DNA of 64,000 nt, from the NCBI RefSeq assembly GCF_008367235.1, contig NZ_VTZS01000001.1, positions 1,178,001-1,242,000 of the forward strand. Reading direction: 5' to 3'. The notes below the pieces were generated by a model, which searched no databases, was not told the DNA's origin, and saw nothing but the letters and a program-made list of their open reading frames with translations. Source of the stretch: Pareuzebyella sediminis. GTDB taxonomy: Bacteria > Bacteroidota > Bacteroidia > Flavobacteriales > Flavobacteriaceae. Made by a program: the position numbers and the translations under genes. Positions 18,001 to 26,719 of the stretch are shown piece by piece. Position 1 is the first letter of the stretch, and each line of letters begins with the position of its first letter.

Positions 18001-19173
18001 TTACTGAGGTATGGTGCTATTTCTTCTTCGCTGCACTTGCCAAAGTACTCGCTTCAAGCTTTCAAGATTATGAGCCGAACCCAAAAGATCGATATAGGGA
18101 AGGGCGGTTCTCATTCCCAAGGCTTCCGGAGAAAAAGTTGGGCTTCCCGCTAACGGGTTTAACCAAATCACTTTTCTTGATTTCTTGTAAATTATTTGCA
18201 TCGCATTCTTAATAACTTCAGGTTGCCCAGTATCCCACCCGTCACTTACGATGAACACCATTGTCTTTTTATCTAAATATCGATGTCCGTATTCCGTGAC
18301 GAAATCCTGCAGACAACTACCAATAGTGGTACCGCCCGACCAATGGGGTACCCTCTCCGAAATCATGTCGAAGGCCTTTTCAAATTCCTGGTTTTCAAGA
18401 ATATCACTTACTTTATGTAGGGCAGTACTAAAGACTAGGGTCTCTATTTTATCATATGCATTTTGAAAGGCATAGATCAAGTGAACAAAGAATCGGCTAT
18501 ATAGGTCCATCGATTTACTTACATCACACAACAGCACTAATTTGAATTTCTTGTCTTTTAGACGACTATAAACCAAGCGCTGAATATCCCCTCCTTTTCG
18601 CATGTTCAACCTAATGGTCCGTTTTAGATCAAGCCTTTTATGTTTATTCGAAGTGATGCGTAAGCGGCTTTTTCGATGTGCCGCTTTTCTTGCAAGCTTT
18701 TTCAACAAGCGCATCATCAGGCGAATTTCATCTTCACTCAAGTCGGCAAAATTCTTTTTGGTCAAGACCTCCAAATGACTTAATGAACTGACTTCCTTTT
18801 CTTCTTCCGAGGGCTTAAGGTTCAACCAATCTTTAAGGGACTCAAAACGGGCTTCTAACTGTTGTGCCTTAGATTTTTTATCCTTCTTCACCACCTCATC
18901 CTTGACTTTGGCATCGGTTGCTTTGGCCAGTTGCTCCCAGAATTCATCATAGAACCCGTCGAACCTTTCAAATTGATACTTGTTTTTTACCAAGATAGCC
19001 TTTAGGGCCTGCCTAAAATAATGGGTACTACCTATTGGCAAATAGGTCAGCGCCTTGAGGGCATCGGATTCTTCGGTAACCCCGAGCTGAAAACCACGTC
19101 TTCTTAAAAAACGGCATAACAGGGTTATATTGGCCGACAGTTCTGTACGATATCTGATAACAGCTTGAGGCAT
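18001..19173 (-). CDS. VWA domain protein, CoxE-like molybdenum hydroxylase maturation factor
   Basis: The start at 19173 (MPQAVIRYRTEL) is taken because it lies 4 nt after the stop of the MoxR-type gene and matches the usual CoxE opening; the longer open frame back to 19344 overlaps that gene. The 390-residue protein has an N-terminal helical CoxE region (RRRGFQLGVTEESDALKAL), a charged middle and a C-terminal VWA domain with the MIDAS motif LCDVSKSMD, then SGGTTIGSCL and IVSDGWDTG. CoxE acts with the AAA+ protein CoxD to insert or activate the active-site metal-sulphur centre in CO dehydrogenase; a similar role is inferred. Confidence 0.82.
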   Translation of the reverse strand: MPQAVIRYRTELSANITLLCRFLRRRGFQLGVTEESDALKALTYLPIGSTHYFRQALKAILVKNKYQFERFDGFYDEFWEQLAKATDAKVKDEVVKKDKKSKAQQLEARFESLKDWLNLKPSEEEKEVSSLSHLEVLTKKNFADLSEDEIRLMMRLLKKLARKAAHRKSRLRITSNKHKRLDLKRTIRLNMRKGGDIQRLVYSRLKDKKFKLVLLCDVSKSMDLYSRFFVHLIYAFQNAYDKIETLVFSTALHKVSDILENQEFEKAFDMISERVPHWSGGTTIGSCLQDFVTEYGHRYLDKKTMVFIVSDGWDTGQPEVIKNAMQIIYKKSRKVIWLNPLAGSPTFSPEALGMRTALPYIDLLGSAHNLESLKRVLWQVQRRRNSTIPQ

Positions 19174-19177
19174 TGCG

Positions 19178-20071
19178 TCAACCAATTCTTGATACAACGC
19201 CCGTTTTCTCAAGTAGCTCGGAAAGCGCATCTTGAGTATGGCGCATATCTTGCCAGTCTTTGAGTACGACACCCAACGTATCTTCCACCACTTTTTTGTC
19301 CAAGTGGGTAAGATGCATGCTTGCGAGAGCTTTGGCCCAATCAAGGGTCTCGGAAATACCAGGGGTCTTTTCCAATTTCAGTTGGCGAAGTTCTTTCATA
19401 AACGTACAGATTTGTACTCCCAACTGTTGATCCACTTCCGGCACCTTCGCTCTTACTATGGCCAGTTCCTTTTCAAAATCCGGATAATCGATCCAGATGT
19501 ACAAACATCTTCTGCGGAGGGCTTCGGAGAGCTCTCTGGTACGGTTACCCGTTAAAATAATTTGAGGCTTATTTTTTGCCTTGATAGTACCAATTTCCGG
19601 AATTGTTACTTGCCAATCAGACAATACTTCTAGAAGAAAGCTCTCAAATTCTTCATCTGCCCGATCAATCTCATCAATAAGGAGCACAGGTTTTTGGGCG
19701 GCAGTAATGGCCTGAAGTACGGGTCTTTTGAGTAAAAACCGGTCTGAAAAAATAGTTTTTTCAAGCCCTTTGGTATTTTCCCCCTCGGCCTCTTGCATTT
19801 TTAAGAAGAGTAGTTGGTGTTGATAGTTCCATTCGTAAAGGGCATGGGTACTATCGAGCCCCTCGTAACACTGTAGGCGTATCAGTTCGGTGTTCAATGC
19901 CTTGGCCATAACCTTGGCAACCTCAGTTTTACCGACACCTGCAGGCCCTTCTATCAATAGTGGCTTTTCAAGCTGCATCGCCAAAAATATCGACATGGCG
20001 ATAGCACCATCGCTAATGTACCCCTGCTTTTCGAGCATTTTTTTTATATCATGTAACTCTTGCGATCTCAT
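19178..20071 (-). CDS. MoxR family AAA+ ATPase, CoxD-like
   Basis: The start at 20071 (MRSQELHDIKKM) is favoured; upstream in-frame codons add 22 residues lacking family character. The 297-residue MoxR-type ATPase has Walker A GPAGVGKTEV, the MoxR signature LIRLQCYEGLD, Walker B VLLIDEIDRADEEFESF, and sensor-1 ILTGNRTRELSEALRRRC with the arginine finger. With the VWA partner directly downstream it forms the MoxR-VWA pair typical of metallo-enzyme maturation. It is first in the cluster and divergent from the TIR gene. Confidence 0.88.
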   Translation of the reverse strand: MRSQELHDIKKMLEKQGYISDGAIAMSIFLAMQLEKPLLIEGPAGVGKTEVAKVMAKALNTELIRLQCYEGLDSTHALYEWNYQHQLLFLKMQEAEGENTKGLEKTIFSDRFLLKRPVLQAITAAQKPVLLIDEIDRADEEFESFLLEVLSDWQVTIPEIGTIKAKNKPQIILTGNRTRELSEALRRRCLYIWIDYPDFEKELAIVRAKVPEVDQQLGVQICTFMKELRQLKLEKTPGISETLDWAKALASMHLTHLDKKVVEDTLGVVLKDWQDMRHTQDALSELLEKTGVVSRIG

Positions 20072-20422
20072 AGTATATCCATTAGGGAAATGCTTAAAGT
20101 TACTTATAAAAGAGGTAATCTTTACGGAAGCATACATTAAGTCTAGGCATCATAATAAGAAAGTATCGATCTTCTTAAACGGATACCATGAAGTTTTCTA
20201 TTTTTTGTGGGGAACAATAGTAAGGTAAGGACAGCTCCGAGGACACCTATAAATTATAAAGATGCTTCACTTAGCTTTCTAACCCTACAATTAATTCATT
20301 AGCCAGATACTTTTTGCGCTATCATACCCAAATCAAAATAGCGTTTATAGAGTATTAGACTGTCGCGGTGGTTTGTATTGGATATTTCACTAACTTACTA
20401 AGGACAAACCAACTTTGAAATC
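20072..20422. other. Divergent promoter region between the MoxR and TIR operons
   Basis: 351 nt without a gene. It must hold promoters for both the leftward molybdenum hydroxylase cluster and the rightward TIR-STAND operon. No clear consensus pair or palindrome is seen. Confidence 0.5.
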
Positions 20423-21988
20423 ATGCAAACAGCGACCAACTTTGAGATCGATATTTTTATAAGTTATGCGCACAAAGACAATATTAAACAAAACGAAGGG
20501 TGGGTAAAAAAGTTTGTCGAATCCCTTCATTTTGATCTTGAACGCTTAACGGGAACCGATATTAATATATGGATCGATGACCGAAAATTGGATGGCAACG
20601 AATTTTTTGACCCTAAGATTCAAGAGTCTGTAGATAAAGCGGCCATTATGCTCTGTTTTAATTCTCCGAGCTACCGGGGTTCCGACTGGTGCAAGAAAGA
20701 AGTAAGCCTTTTTCACCAAAAATCCTTAAAGGAAGGTTTAGACATGGGCCATAGCTCACGTATCGTGAATGTGCTTCTTTATGATATGCCCATCGAGGAT
20801 TGGTTGCCCGAATTCGCCGATAGAACAGGATTTCACTTTCATGAAAAAGTAGAAAACAAAGAAGATTGGGTCACCGCCGATCCTTTAGAATTGCATTCCA
20901 CCGCGTTCAACGAAGAAATGAAAAAGCTTAGAACGGCCCTTTTTAAGCTCATAAAGCAATTTAAAAACCAGTCCGTAGAAAAAGAGGCAACGTCCATAAT
21001 GGTCGACCTGCCGAGAGACGATGAATTCACCATTTACTTCGCAGATGCCCCAGAATCACTTCTGTCTCTGCGTAAAACGCTTATAAGCAGTCTGCAAAAA
21101 AAAGGGTATAAAATAATTTTAAACAGTCAAGACGCCCGAGAGGCCAAAGCCCATGAAGAGGAATGCCACCAAGTGTTGGAACATGCCAATTTGGCCATAC
21201 ATCTCTTAGACCAATACCCAGGACTTGAAATTGAAGGAGATCCGGACAACTGGTATCGGAAAAAACAAGTGGAAGTCGCCCTGAAATCTTCTGTCCCCCA
21301 ATTGATTTATATGTCTTCCCAAATCGATATCGATAAAATCGAATCGGAACCCTATCGTGTTTTCATACAGTCCCTTGAAAGAGGTACGCCTACCGATGCC
21401 TCGGGCAATTCACTAGATAAGAACTATGAATTCATTGTAGACCATAAAAGTGGACTGACTCAAGAGGTACTTAATTTCATAGAAGTACTCATGGAGAAAA
21501 AAATGGCCGAAGAGCTTAGTAAAAAAGTGGGAGCGCACGACGAATTGGATATTTTACTTGACTACAATGTAGAGGATAAGTCCTACGCCATGGAATTGCA
21601 GAAGTCATTTGACAAGTACAAATTTGTAACCCATTATGCCCCATTGGGCCAAGACCCCGAAAAAAATCAAAAAATATTACAAAGACGGATGGACGAGGTT
21701 AAAAAACTCGTTTTTATCTATGGAAAATCTTCGCGCGATTGGGTACAATCGAGAATTAATACCGTTGCCAACAAGCTTCTTTGGAACGACAGCCCCATTG
21801 AAGACATTTATATCTATGCCGCTCCCCCAGACAAGGCATCCAACGATGATCTAATGCTAAAGGTCAAAAATATCAATGGTGTTCCCGTTAACATTATCGA
21901 TTATAGTAAACATGAGGTATTAGATACTAATTTATTGGAACAATTCATTAGCAATATAAAGGGGGAATCAAATGCCAAACAAAACTAA
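20423..21988 (+). CDS. Protein with an N-terminal TIR domain and two further TIR-like modules
   Basis: A cytoplasmic protein of 521 residues with no signal or membrane segment. Residues 7-150 form a TIR domain: IDIFISYAHKD (box 1), INIWIDDRKLDGNEFF, and SPSYRGSDWCKKE, where Glu93 aligns with the catalytic Glu of NADase TIR domains. Residues about 199-320 form a second TIR-like fold (FTIYFADAPESLLSLRKTL, LAIHLLDQYPG) without that Glu motif. Residues about 373-515 form a third (LDILLDYNVEDKSYAMEL, KLVFIYGKSSRDWVQSR, IYIYAAPPD). The stop overlaps the STAND ATPase gene by 17 nt, so translation is probably coupled. Known bacterial TIRs are NAD-consuming effectors or signal producers; antiphage function is inference. 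Confidence 0.85.
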   Translation: MQTATNFEIDIFISYAHKDNIKQNEGWVKKFVESLHFDLERLTGTDINIWIDDRKLDGNEFFDPKIQESVDKAAIMLCFNSPSYRGSDWCKKEVSLFHQKSLKEGLDMGHSSRIVNVLLYDMPIEDWLPEFADRTGFHFHEKVENKEDWVTADPLELHSTAFNEEMKKLRTALFKLIKQFKNQSVEKEATSIMVDLPRDDEFTIYFADAPESLLSLRKTLISSLQKKGYKIILNSQDAREAKAHEEECHQVLEHANLAIHLLDQYPGLEIEGDPDNWYRKKQVEVALKSSVPQLIYMSSQIDIDKIESEPYRVFIQSLERGTPTDASGNSLDKNYEFIVDHKSGLTQEVLNFIEVLMEKKMAEELSKKVGAHDELDILLDYNVEDKSYAMELQKSFDKYKFVTHYAPLGQDPEKNQKILQRRMDEVKKLVFIYGKSSRDWVQSRINTVANKLLWNDSPIEDIYIYAAPPDKASNDDLMLKVKNINGVPVNIIDYSKHEVLDTNLLEQFISNIKGESNAKQN

Positions 21989-24296
21989 TCCGTATGTAGG
22001 TCTAAGGCCTTACCATACGGATGAAAATTCGTTCTTTTTTGGACGAGAAACACAAACCTTAGAACTACTTCAACGACTTTATCATCACAAATTTGTGGCC
22101 GTAATCGGAAGTTCTGGATGCGGAAAATCTTCATTATTGCGAGCGGGGCTTATTCCAGCCCTCAAAGGAGGCTTTCTTGTCGAAGACAGTAATCGGTGGA
22201 TCATTGCCATCATGAAACCAGGTGAATCACCCTTGTATAACCTTGCTGAAGCACTTCTAAAAGAGATTGATAAAAAGCCCAAAAAGAATGATGTTCAGCA
22301 ATTTGTGACTCAAATCGAAGAAGAAGGTATCGATGCAATTCTTGAACGAATACGTCCGCTTAGGGAAAAAGATAATTTCAACTTCTTCCTCTTGGTAGAC
22401 CAATTTGAAGAATTATTTGCCTTTGCCAAGAAAAAGCCGGAAGACGGTGAGAAAACTAGGGCCGATAGTATGAACGAATCCATAACATTGGTCAATATTC
22501 TTCTTGAACTTTCACAGCAGAATTTGATTCCCTTTTATATAGTTTTCACCATGCGCTCTGACTTTATAGGAGACTGTGCCGAATATCATGGTCTGCCCGA
22601 GGCTATGAACAAAAGTCAATATCTTGTGCCCAGGCTCTCCCGCCAAGAATTGAAGAAAGTCATTGAAGGTCCGGCCCGGTTATCCGGTAAAAAGTTCAAT
22701 TCTGCGTTAACGTCAAAACTCACTAATAACCTGGGAGATGTACAAGATGAGCTTCCCATATTGCAGCATATACTGATGCGCATGTGGGAATATGATGAAC
22801 ATCAAGACGAGGCCAATAAAGATGTAATCGGTTTTGAAGATTATGAAGCTGTGGGCGGTATCGAAAAAGCACTTTCCCGACATGCCCAAGAAGCGCTTGA
22901 AAATTTATCTTCCAATGAAAAAAAAATTGCCAAAACCTTATTTAAAGCATTAACCAAGATTGATGAAAACAATCGTAAAATAAGAAGACAGGTACGATTA
23001 AGTAAACTTGTGGTATTGACCGAAGCCTCGGAAGAAAAAGTGCTAGATGTAATCAATAGCTTTAACGCAGGGGGACGTTCTTTTCTAGTCATCGAAAGTA
23101 TTGGCGATAGTGATGACAAACTTATCGATATTTCGCATGAAAGCCTGATCCGGCAATGGCGAACATTGCGCGAGCTCGTGGTAGAAGAAGCACGTAATGC
23201 CAAACAATATAAGGCCCTATCTGTTAAAGAACGACAATACAAAGCGGGGGAAAGAGCCTTATTGACCGGTATTGAATATGAGAGAACGGAAGAGTGGTGG
23301 AACAATTTTACACCCAATAAGGCCTGGGCTTCCCAATACGATACCAATTATGAAAACTGTACCGAGTTTATTAAGGAAAGTAAAAGACAGTATACGATAA
23401 ATAAAAAAAGGAAAAAATTCAGAACCAAAGTACTCCCTCGAATTATCATAGCAGCGGTGGTAGCTGCAGTTATAGCCGCAGGTTTGTTTTATGTTAAATC
23501 ACAACAAAAAGAGCTTCAAGATGAATTGGAGCGAAAATTGACCAGCCTTAAGGAAAAGGCCAAACAAGAAAATACCATGGCCGCCTATTCGGACTATTTA
23601 GGAGTTTTAACCGATAAGGATAAGGATCTAAAGAAAGAAATAGATTCCATTTTGAACAAAAAAAATGATTCACTGTGGGAGCGAGCCAAAAGATTCAATA
23701 CTGTTGAGGAATATAATAATTACTTAGAGACAGTTACAGCTTCTGTCGATGAAGAGCAAACCCCCCCTAAAATTATTTATTTTGACGTTGCCAAGGATAA
23801 TGCGACGAATGCACAGAAAATCATAGAAAATTTAGAGAAACAATTAATTGGGAATAACGTTGGTCCGCCAAAGGATAATGAGTGGGATATTGCCCAAAAA
23901 GGCAACACGGTGAACGATTACATCAACTATATGGAATCGAATACGGCACATTATGATGCAGCCTTAAAAAAATTGAATAGCATTGGTTCTAAAGGCTGGC
24001 TATTTGTTGGTAGGACCTTGGGTGAGAATAAGGATAATTTGGTTTTAGATAAGGTCTTTGATATAATTGCCAGAAAAGATTCAACTGACAAGATGGAACC
24101 GAATGCCATGCTGAAAAAAGGCGACATAGTACAATTGAGAGGTAAGGCCCACCGTAAAATTCGCAAGACGACGAGTTCCAATTCCCAGGATGTCGGGCTA
24201 GTACGCGATAACACCAAGTACTATGTAAACGAGGTTGAAATAATGGGAAGCGATGATAATCAAGAAAGAGCTGTTTTCGTTGAAATCATTTTTTGA
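21972..24296 (+). CDS. Membrane-anchored STAND NTPase (nSTAND1-type) with C-terminal repeats and SH3-like domain
   Basis: The protein has 774 residues. It opens NPYVGLRPYHTDENSFFFGRE, the nSTAND1 entry motif, then Walker A GSSGCGKSS (46-54), Walker B FFLLVDQFEELF (about 139-150) and LPILQHILMRMWE, the STAND winged-helix junction. A single transmembrane helix lies at about 487-508 after a KKRKKFRTK cluster, so the NTPase faces the cytoplasm. Beyond it are three short repeats with a shared A-x-x-x-NT-x-x-x-Y-x-x-Y pattern (about 529, 567, 636) and a terminal SH3-like module from about 676 (GWLFVGRTLG, GDIVQLRGKAHRKIR). STAND NTPases oligomerise on sensing a trigger; the upstream TIR protein is the likely effector. 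Trigger unknown. Confidence 0.85.
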   Translation: MPNKTNPYVGLRPYHTDENSFFFGRETQTLELLQRLYHHKFVAVIGSSGCGKSSLLRAGLIPALKGGFLVEDSNRWIIAIMKPGESPLYNLAEALLKEIDKKPKKNDVQQFVTQIEEEGIDAILERIRPLREKDNFNFFLLVDQFEELFAFAKKKPEDGEKTRADSMNESITLVNILLELSQQNLIPFYIVFTMRSDFIGDCAEYHGLPEAMNKSQYLVPRLSRQELKKVIEGPARLSGKKFNSALTSKLTNNLGDVQDELPILQHILMRMWEYDEHQDEANKDVIGFEDYEAVGGIEKALSRHAQEALENLSSNEKKIAKTLFKALTKIDENNRKIRRQVRLSKLVVLTEASEEKVLDVINSFNAGGRSFLVIESIGDSDDKLIDISHESLIRQWRTLRELVVEEARNAKQYKALSVKERQYKAGERALLTGIEYERTEEWWNNFTPNKAWASQYDTNYENCTEFIKESKRQYTINKKRKKFRTKVLPRIIIAAVVAAVIAAGLFYVKSQQKELQDELERKLTSLKEKAKQENTMAAYSDYLGVLTDKDKDLKKEIDSILNKKNDSLWERAKRFNTVEEYNNYLETVTASVDEEQTPPKIIYFDVAKDNATNAQKIIENLEKQLIGNNVGPPKDNEWDIAQKGNTVNDYINYMESNTAHYDAALKKLNSIGSKGWLFVGRTLGENKDNLVLDKVFDIIARKDSTDKMEPNAMLKKGDIVQLRGKAHRKIRKTTSSNSQDVGLVRDNTKYYVNEVEIMGSDDNQERAVFVEIIF

Positions 24297-24585
24297 TTTC
24301 AACTAGGTCCATGCTCATCTTTTTTAAGTGGCAAATACACATGCTGTACCCCTAACCCATTGAGTTCTTGAAATCGGAGATCAATTTATTTTCAAGGTGT
24401 CCTAATTCTAAAGTTCTCCACTAATCTATTCGAATTAATTACAAGGGATACATCACTCCCAAATAGATCTCCTCCTGCACAAAAAACTTTTAATAAAATT
24501 TTAACGACTTGCTGGCGTAATTTTTTAAATCAAGTTGTTCTCTATACAAAAGCATTGATTTTTCAAGCTTAAAATTTATGCGAGT

Positions 24586-25156
24586 ATGGAGCGTAAAAAA
24601 TTTTTAACGCCTATTAGTTCTGGAGCGGCTTTTGCTTTGACCCTTTGTTGTTTCAACAGCTGTTTACGGGAAGAGATAAATCTCATCGATCCATCAGACC
24701 TAAACGGCAATACCGAAACCTTAAATCAAGGGGGAAACAATTCCCAAACGGTTTCCAACCCGGATACTGCCGCCCTATCCACAAAAATTCTATTCACCAT
24801 TGACCTCACCTCGTCGGAAGCCTCAAAACTGGCAAGAAAATGTTTGGAGTAATCCAAGGGTATTTGAGATGTTAAAGAACGAGTTCGTGCTGATTTCCTT
24901 GTATATCGATGATAGAAGAGTACTTGAAGAAAATGAAAAATTCAACTTTAAGGTGAAGGAAAATCAACTAAAAGCAATTAATACTATTGGCGAAAAATGG
25001 GCCACTTTTCAACACGTCAATTTTGAAACCGCCTCGCAACCGTACTACGTAACAATGAGTCCAAATTTGGAATTATTGAATGCGCCTAAACAGTATACTG
25101 GAATTCAGCCTTATTATCAATGGCTACAGGAAAGTCTTGACCAAAATGCCAACTAG
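24586..25156 (+). pseudogene. DsbD C-terminal-like thioredoxin domain gene, frameshifted and lacking CxxC
   Basis: Two overlapping frames give one decayed protein. The first (24586-24852) encodes a lipoprotein-like N-terminus (LCCFNSC), a low-complexity linker and then ILFTIDLTSSEASK, matching the FIDFTGWACVNC strand of DsbD-gamma domains. The second frame, from about 24800, continues with WQENVWSNPRVFEMLKNEF, LISLYIDDRRVL, GEKWATFQHVNFE and SQPYYVTMSPNLELLN, all family landmarks. A one-base change near 24828 would join them. In either frame the two catalytic Cys are absent, so even a repaired protein could not do thiol exchange. A decayed redox gene is the best reading. Confidence 0.65.
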
Positions 25157-25238
25157 CCGTGCACCTCGTCTAAAAAAGTTGAAATTCAACGTTTTTGAAC
25201 AATTAAATTAGAAGAACCAAGGTTTAAAGATTTTAATC

Positions 25239-25364
25239 ATGCGTAATTTCAAATACTTAGCCATGAAAGTTTGTAAGACCTTTTTCTATATTTTAATCGG
25301 GATTGTCACTTTTATTCCTTTCGTCGTCGCATTGTATTGGGTCTCGAAGCAACCAACCTCTTAG
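25239..25364 (+). CDS. Small single-pass membrane peptide (41 residues)
   Basis: ATG at 25239 opens 41 codons. A short basic N-terminus (MRNFKYLAMKVCK) is followed by a strongly hydrophobic run (FFYILIGIVTFIPFVVALYW) and a tail VSKQPTS. The pattern is that of a genuine small membrane protein, and it starts 82 nt after the DsbD-like remnant. No family is recognised. It could be chance, since the region is AT-rich. Confidence 0.4.
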   Translation: MRNFKYLAMKVCKTFFYILIGIVTFIPFVVALYWVSKQPTS

Positions 25365-25750
25365 GCCATCGGGCCAAATGCTTCAAATAAACTATTTTTA
25401 GCAATCTTGACGCTTTGTTTTCTTTATACCTGTAATCCCGTAAAAAACGTTTGAGCACGACTCGACATAGCCGATGGATCATTACACCAGACCTAGATCT
25501 GATATGTTGTGCATTCAATGCCCATAAATACGGTCGGTATGTTGTTGTAGTTGCTTGAGACCAATGAATTTCTACCTCAGCGTATTTTTAATACGCTACC
25601 TAAGCTAGGCCATATTGTCATTTAACCTGATATTATCTATATATTTTGTTTTTAAATCTTGTTACAATATCAATTTAATAAATATTGAAGATCCTTTTTA
25701 ATAAATTTTATTGATAGTTTTTATATTTTTACGGGTCTGATTTCTATGCC
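25365..25750. other. oxyR upstream region
   Basis: 386 nt without a supported gene. A perfect hairpin AGCGTATT-TTT-AATACGCT lies at 25579-25597, about 150 nt before oxyR. The rest is very AT-rich. An antisense open frame at 25312-25518 has no recognisable content. Confidence 0.5.
25579..25597. repeat. 8-bp hairpin with TTT loop upstream of oxyR
   Basis: AGCGTATT pairs exactly with AATACGCT. No long T-run follows, so a regulatory site or weak terminator are both possible. Confidence 0.45.
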
Positions 25751-26692
25751 ATGACCATTACTCAATTACAATATGTGCTTGCCGTCGCCGAGTATCAAAA
25801 TTTCACGTTGGCCGCCGAAAAAAGTTTCGTTACACAGCCCACGCTCAGTATGCAGGTTCAAAAATTGGAAGATGAACTCGATATCTTGATTTTTGACCGT
25901 GGAAAGAAGCCTATATCGATTACAGAGGTAGGAAAAAAGATTGTGGCCCAAGCCAAAAACATCGTAAACGAGGCGAATAGGATCAAAGATATCGTCGATC
26001 AGGAAAAGGGGTATATCGGGGGCGAGTATGCGCTAGGGATCATCCCAACCGTAATGCCTACCCTATTGCCGATGTTCTTAAAGACATTCATCAAGAAGTA
26101 TCCCAAGGTGAATCTCATCATCAAAGAACAAAGTACGGAAAACCTTATACGCAACATACAAGACGGTCACCTTGATGCGGCCATTGCGGCCACTCCATTG
26201 AAAATAGAGTTTATTAAAGAAAGGCCTTTGTACTATGAGCCCTTTGTCGGTTATGTTCCAAAAAGCCATAGATTGGGAAATGCCTCAAATCTTAGACCCG
26301 AAGACTTGGATATCAACGACGTGCTTTTGTTGCAAGATGGACATTGTTTTAGAGACGGTGTTATTAATCTATGCAAAACTCCAAGAAATTTCCAAGAAGA
26401 ACATTTTCAATTGGAAAGTGGTAGCTTCGAAACCCTCGTTAATTTAGCTGATGAAAATTTAGGAATGACCCTTCTGCCTTTTCTAAATACATTAGAGTTA
26501 GATGATGAAAAAAGGAAGAACTTGAAATATTTTGAAAATCCTCCTCCTGCTAGGGAAGTCAGTTTAATTTACCACAAGAGTGAACTTAAAATCCAAATAA
26601 CAGAGGCGTTACGTGATGTAATAGCGAGTATCGTCAGAGGTGCTATAGCCTTTCAAGACGTCAAGATCATCAGCCCCTTGAGCAAAAATTAA
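25751..26692 (+). CDS. oxyR: OxyR, LysR-type hydrogen peroxide regulator
   Basis: The 313-residue LysR protein. Its N-terminal winged helix reads MTITQLQYVLAVAEYQNF, SFVTQPTLSMQVQKLE. The effector domain has GIIPTVMPTLLP, then the OxyR hallmark LLLQDGHCFRDGVINLC. The two cysteines fall at residues 199 and 208, the same numbers as the peroxide-sensing pair of E. coli OxyR that form the regulatory disulphide. It likely activates catalase or peroxidase genes that are not in this window. It is followed at once by a strong terminator. Confidence 0.93.
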   Translation: MTITQLQYVLAVAEYQNFTLAAEKSFVTQPTLSMQVQKLEDELDILIFDRGKKPISITEVGKKIVAQAKNIVNEANRIKDIVDQEKGYIGGEYALGIIPTVMPTLLPMFLKTFIKKYPKVNLIIKEQSTENLIRNIQDGHLDAAIAATPLKIEFIKERPLYYEPFVGYVPKSHRLGNASNLRPEDLDINDVLLLQDGHCFRDGVINLCKTPRNFQEEHFQLESGSFETLVNLADENLGMTLLPFLNTLELDDEKRKNLKYFENPPPAREVSLIYHKSELKIQITEALRDVIASIVRGAIAFQDVKIISPLSKN

Positions 26693-26719
26693 AAAAACCC
26701 TCCGATCGGAGGGTTTTTA
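26691..26719. terminator. Bidirectional terminator after oxyR
   Basis: CCCTCCGA/TCGGAGGG (26698-26713) is a perfect 8-bp stem flanked by seven A and five T. It serves both oxyR and the convergent small gene. Confidence 0.92.

Noticed and set aside
25312-25518. 68-codon minus-strand open frame opposite the membrane peptide
   Set aside because: Very basic composition, no recognisable family and it overlaps the more credible + strand peptide.
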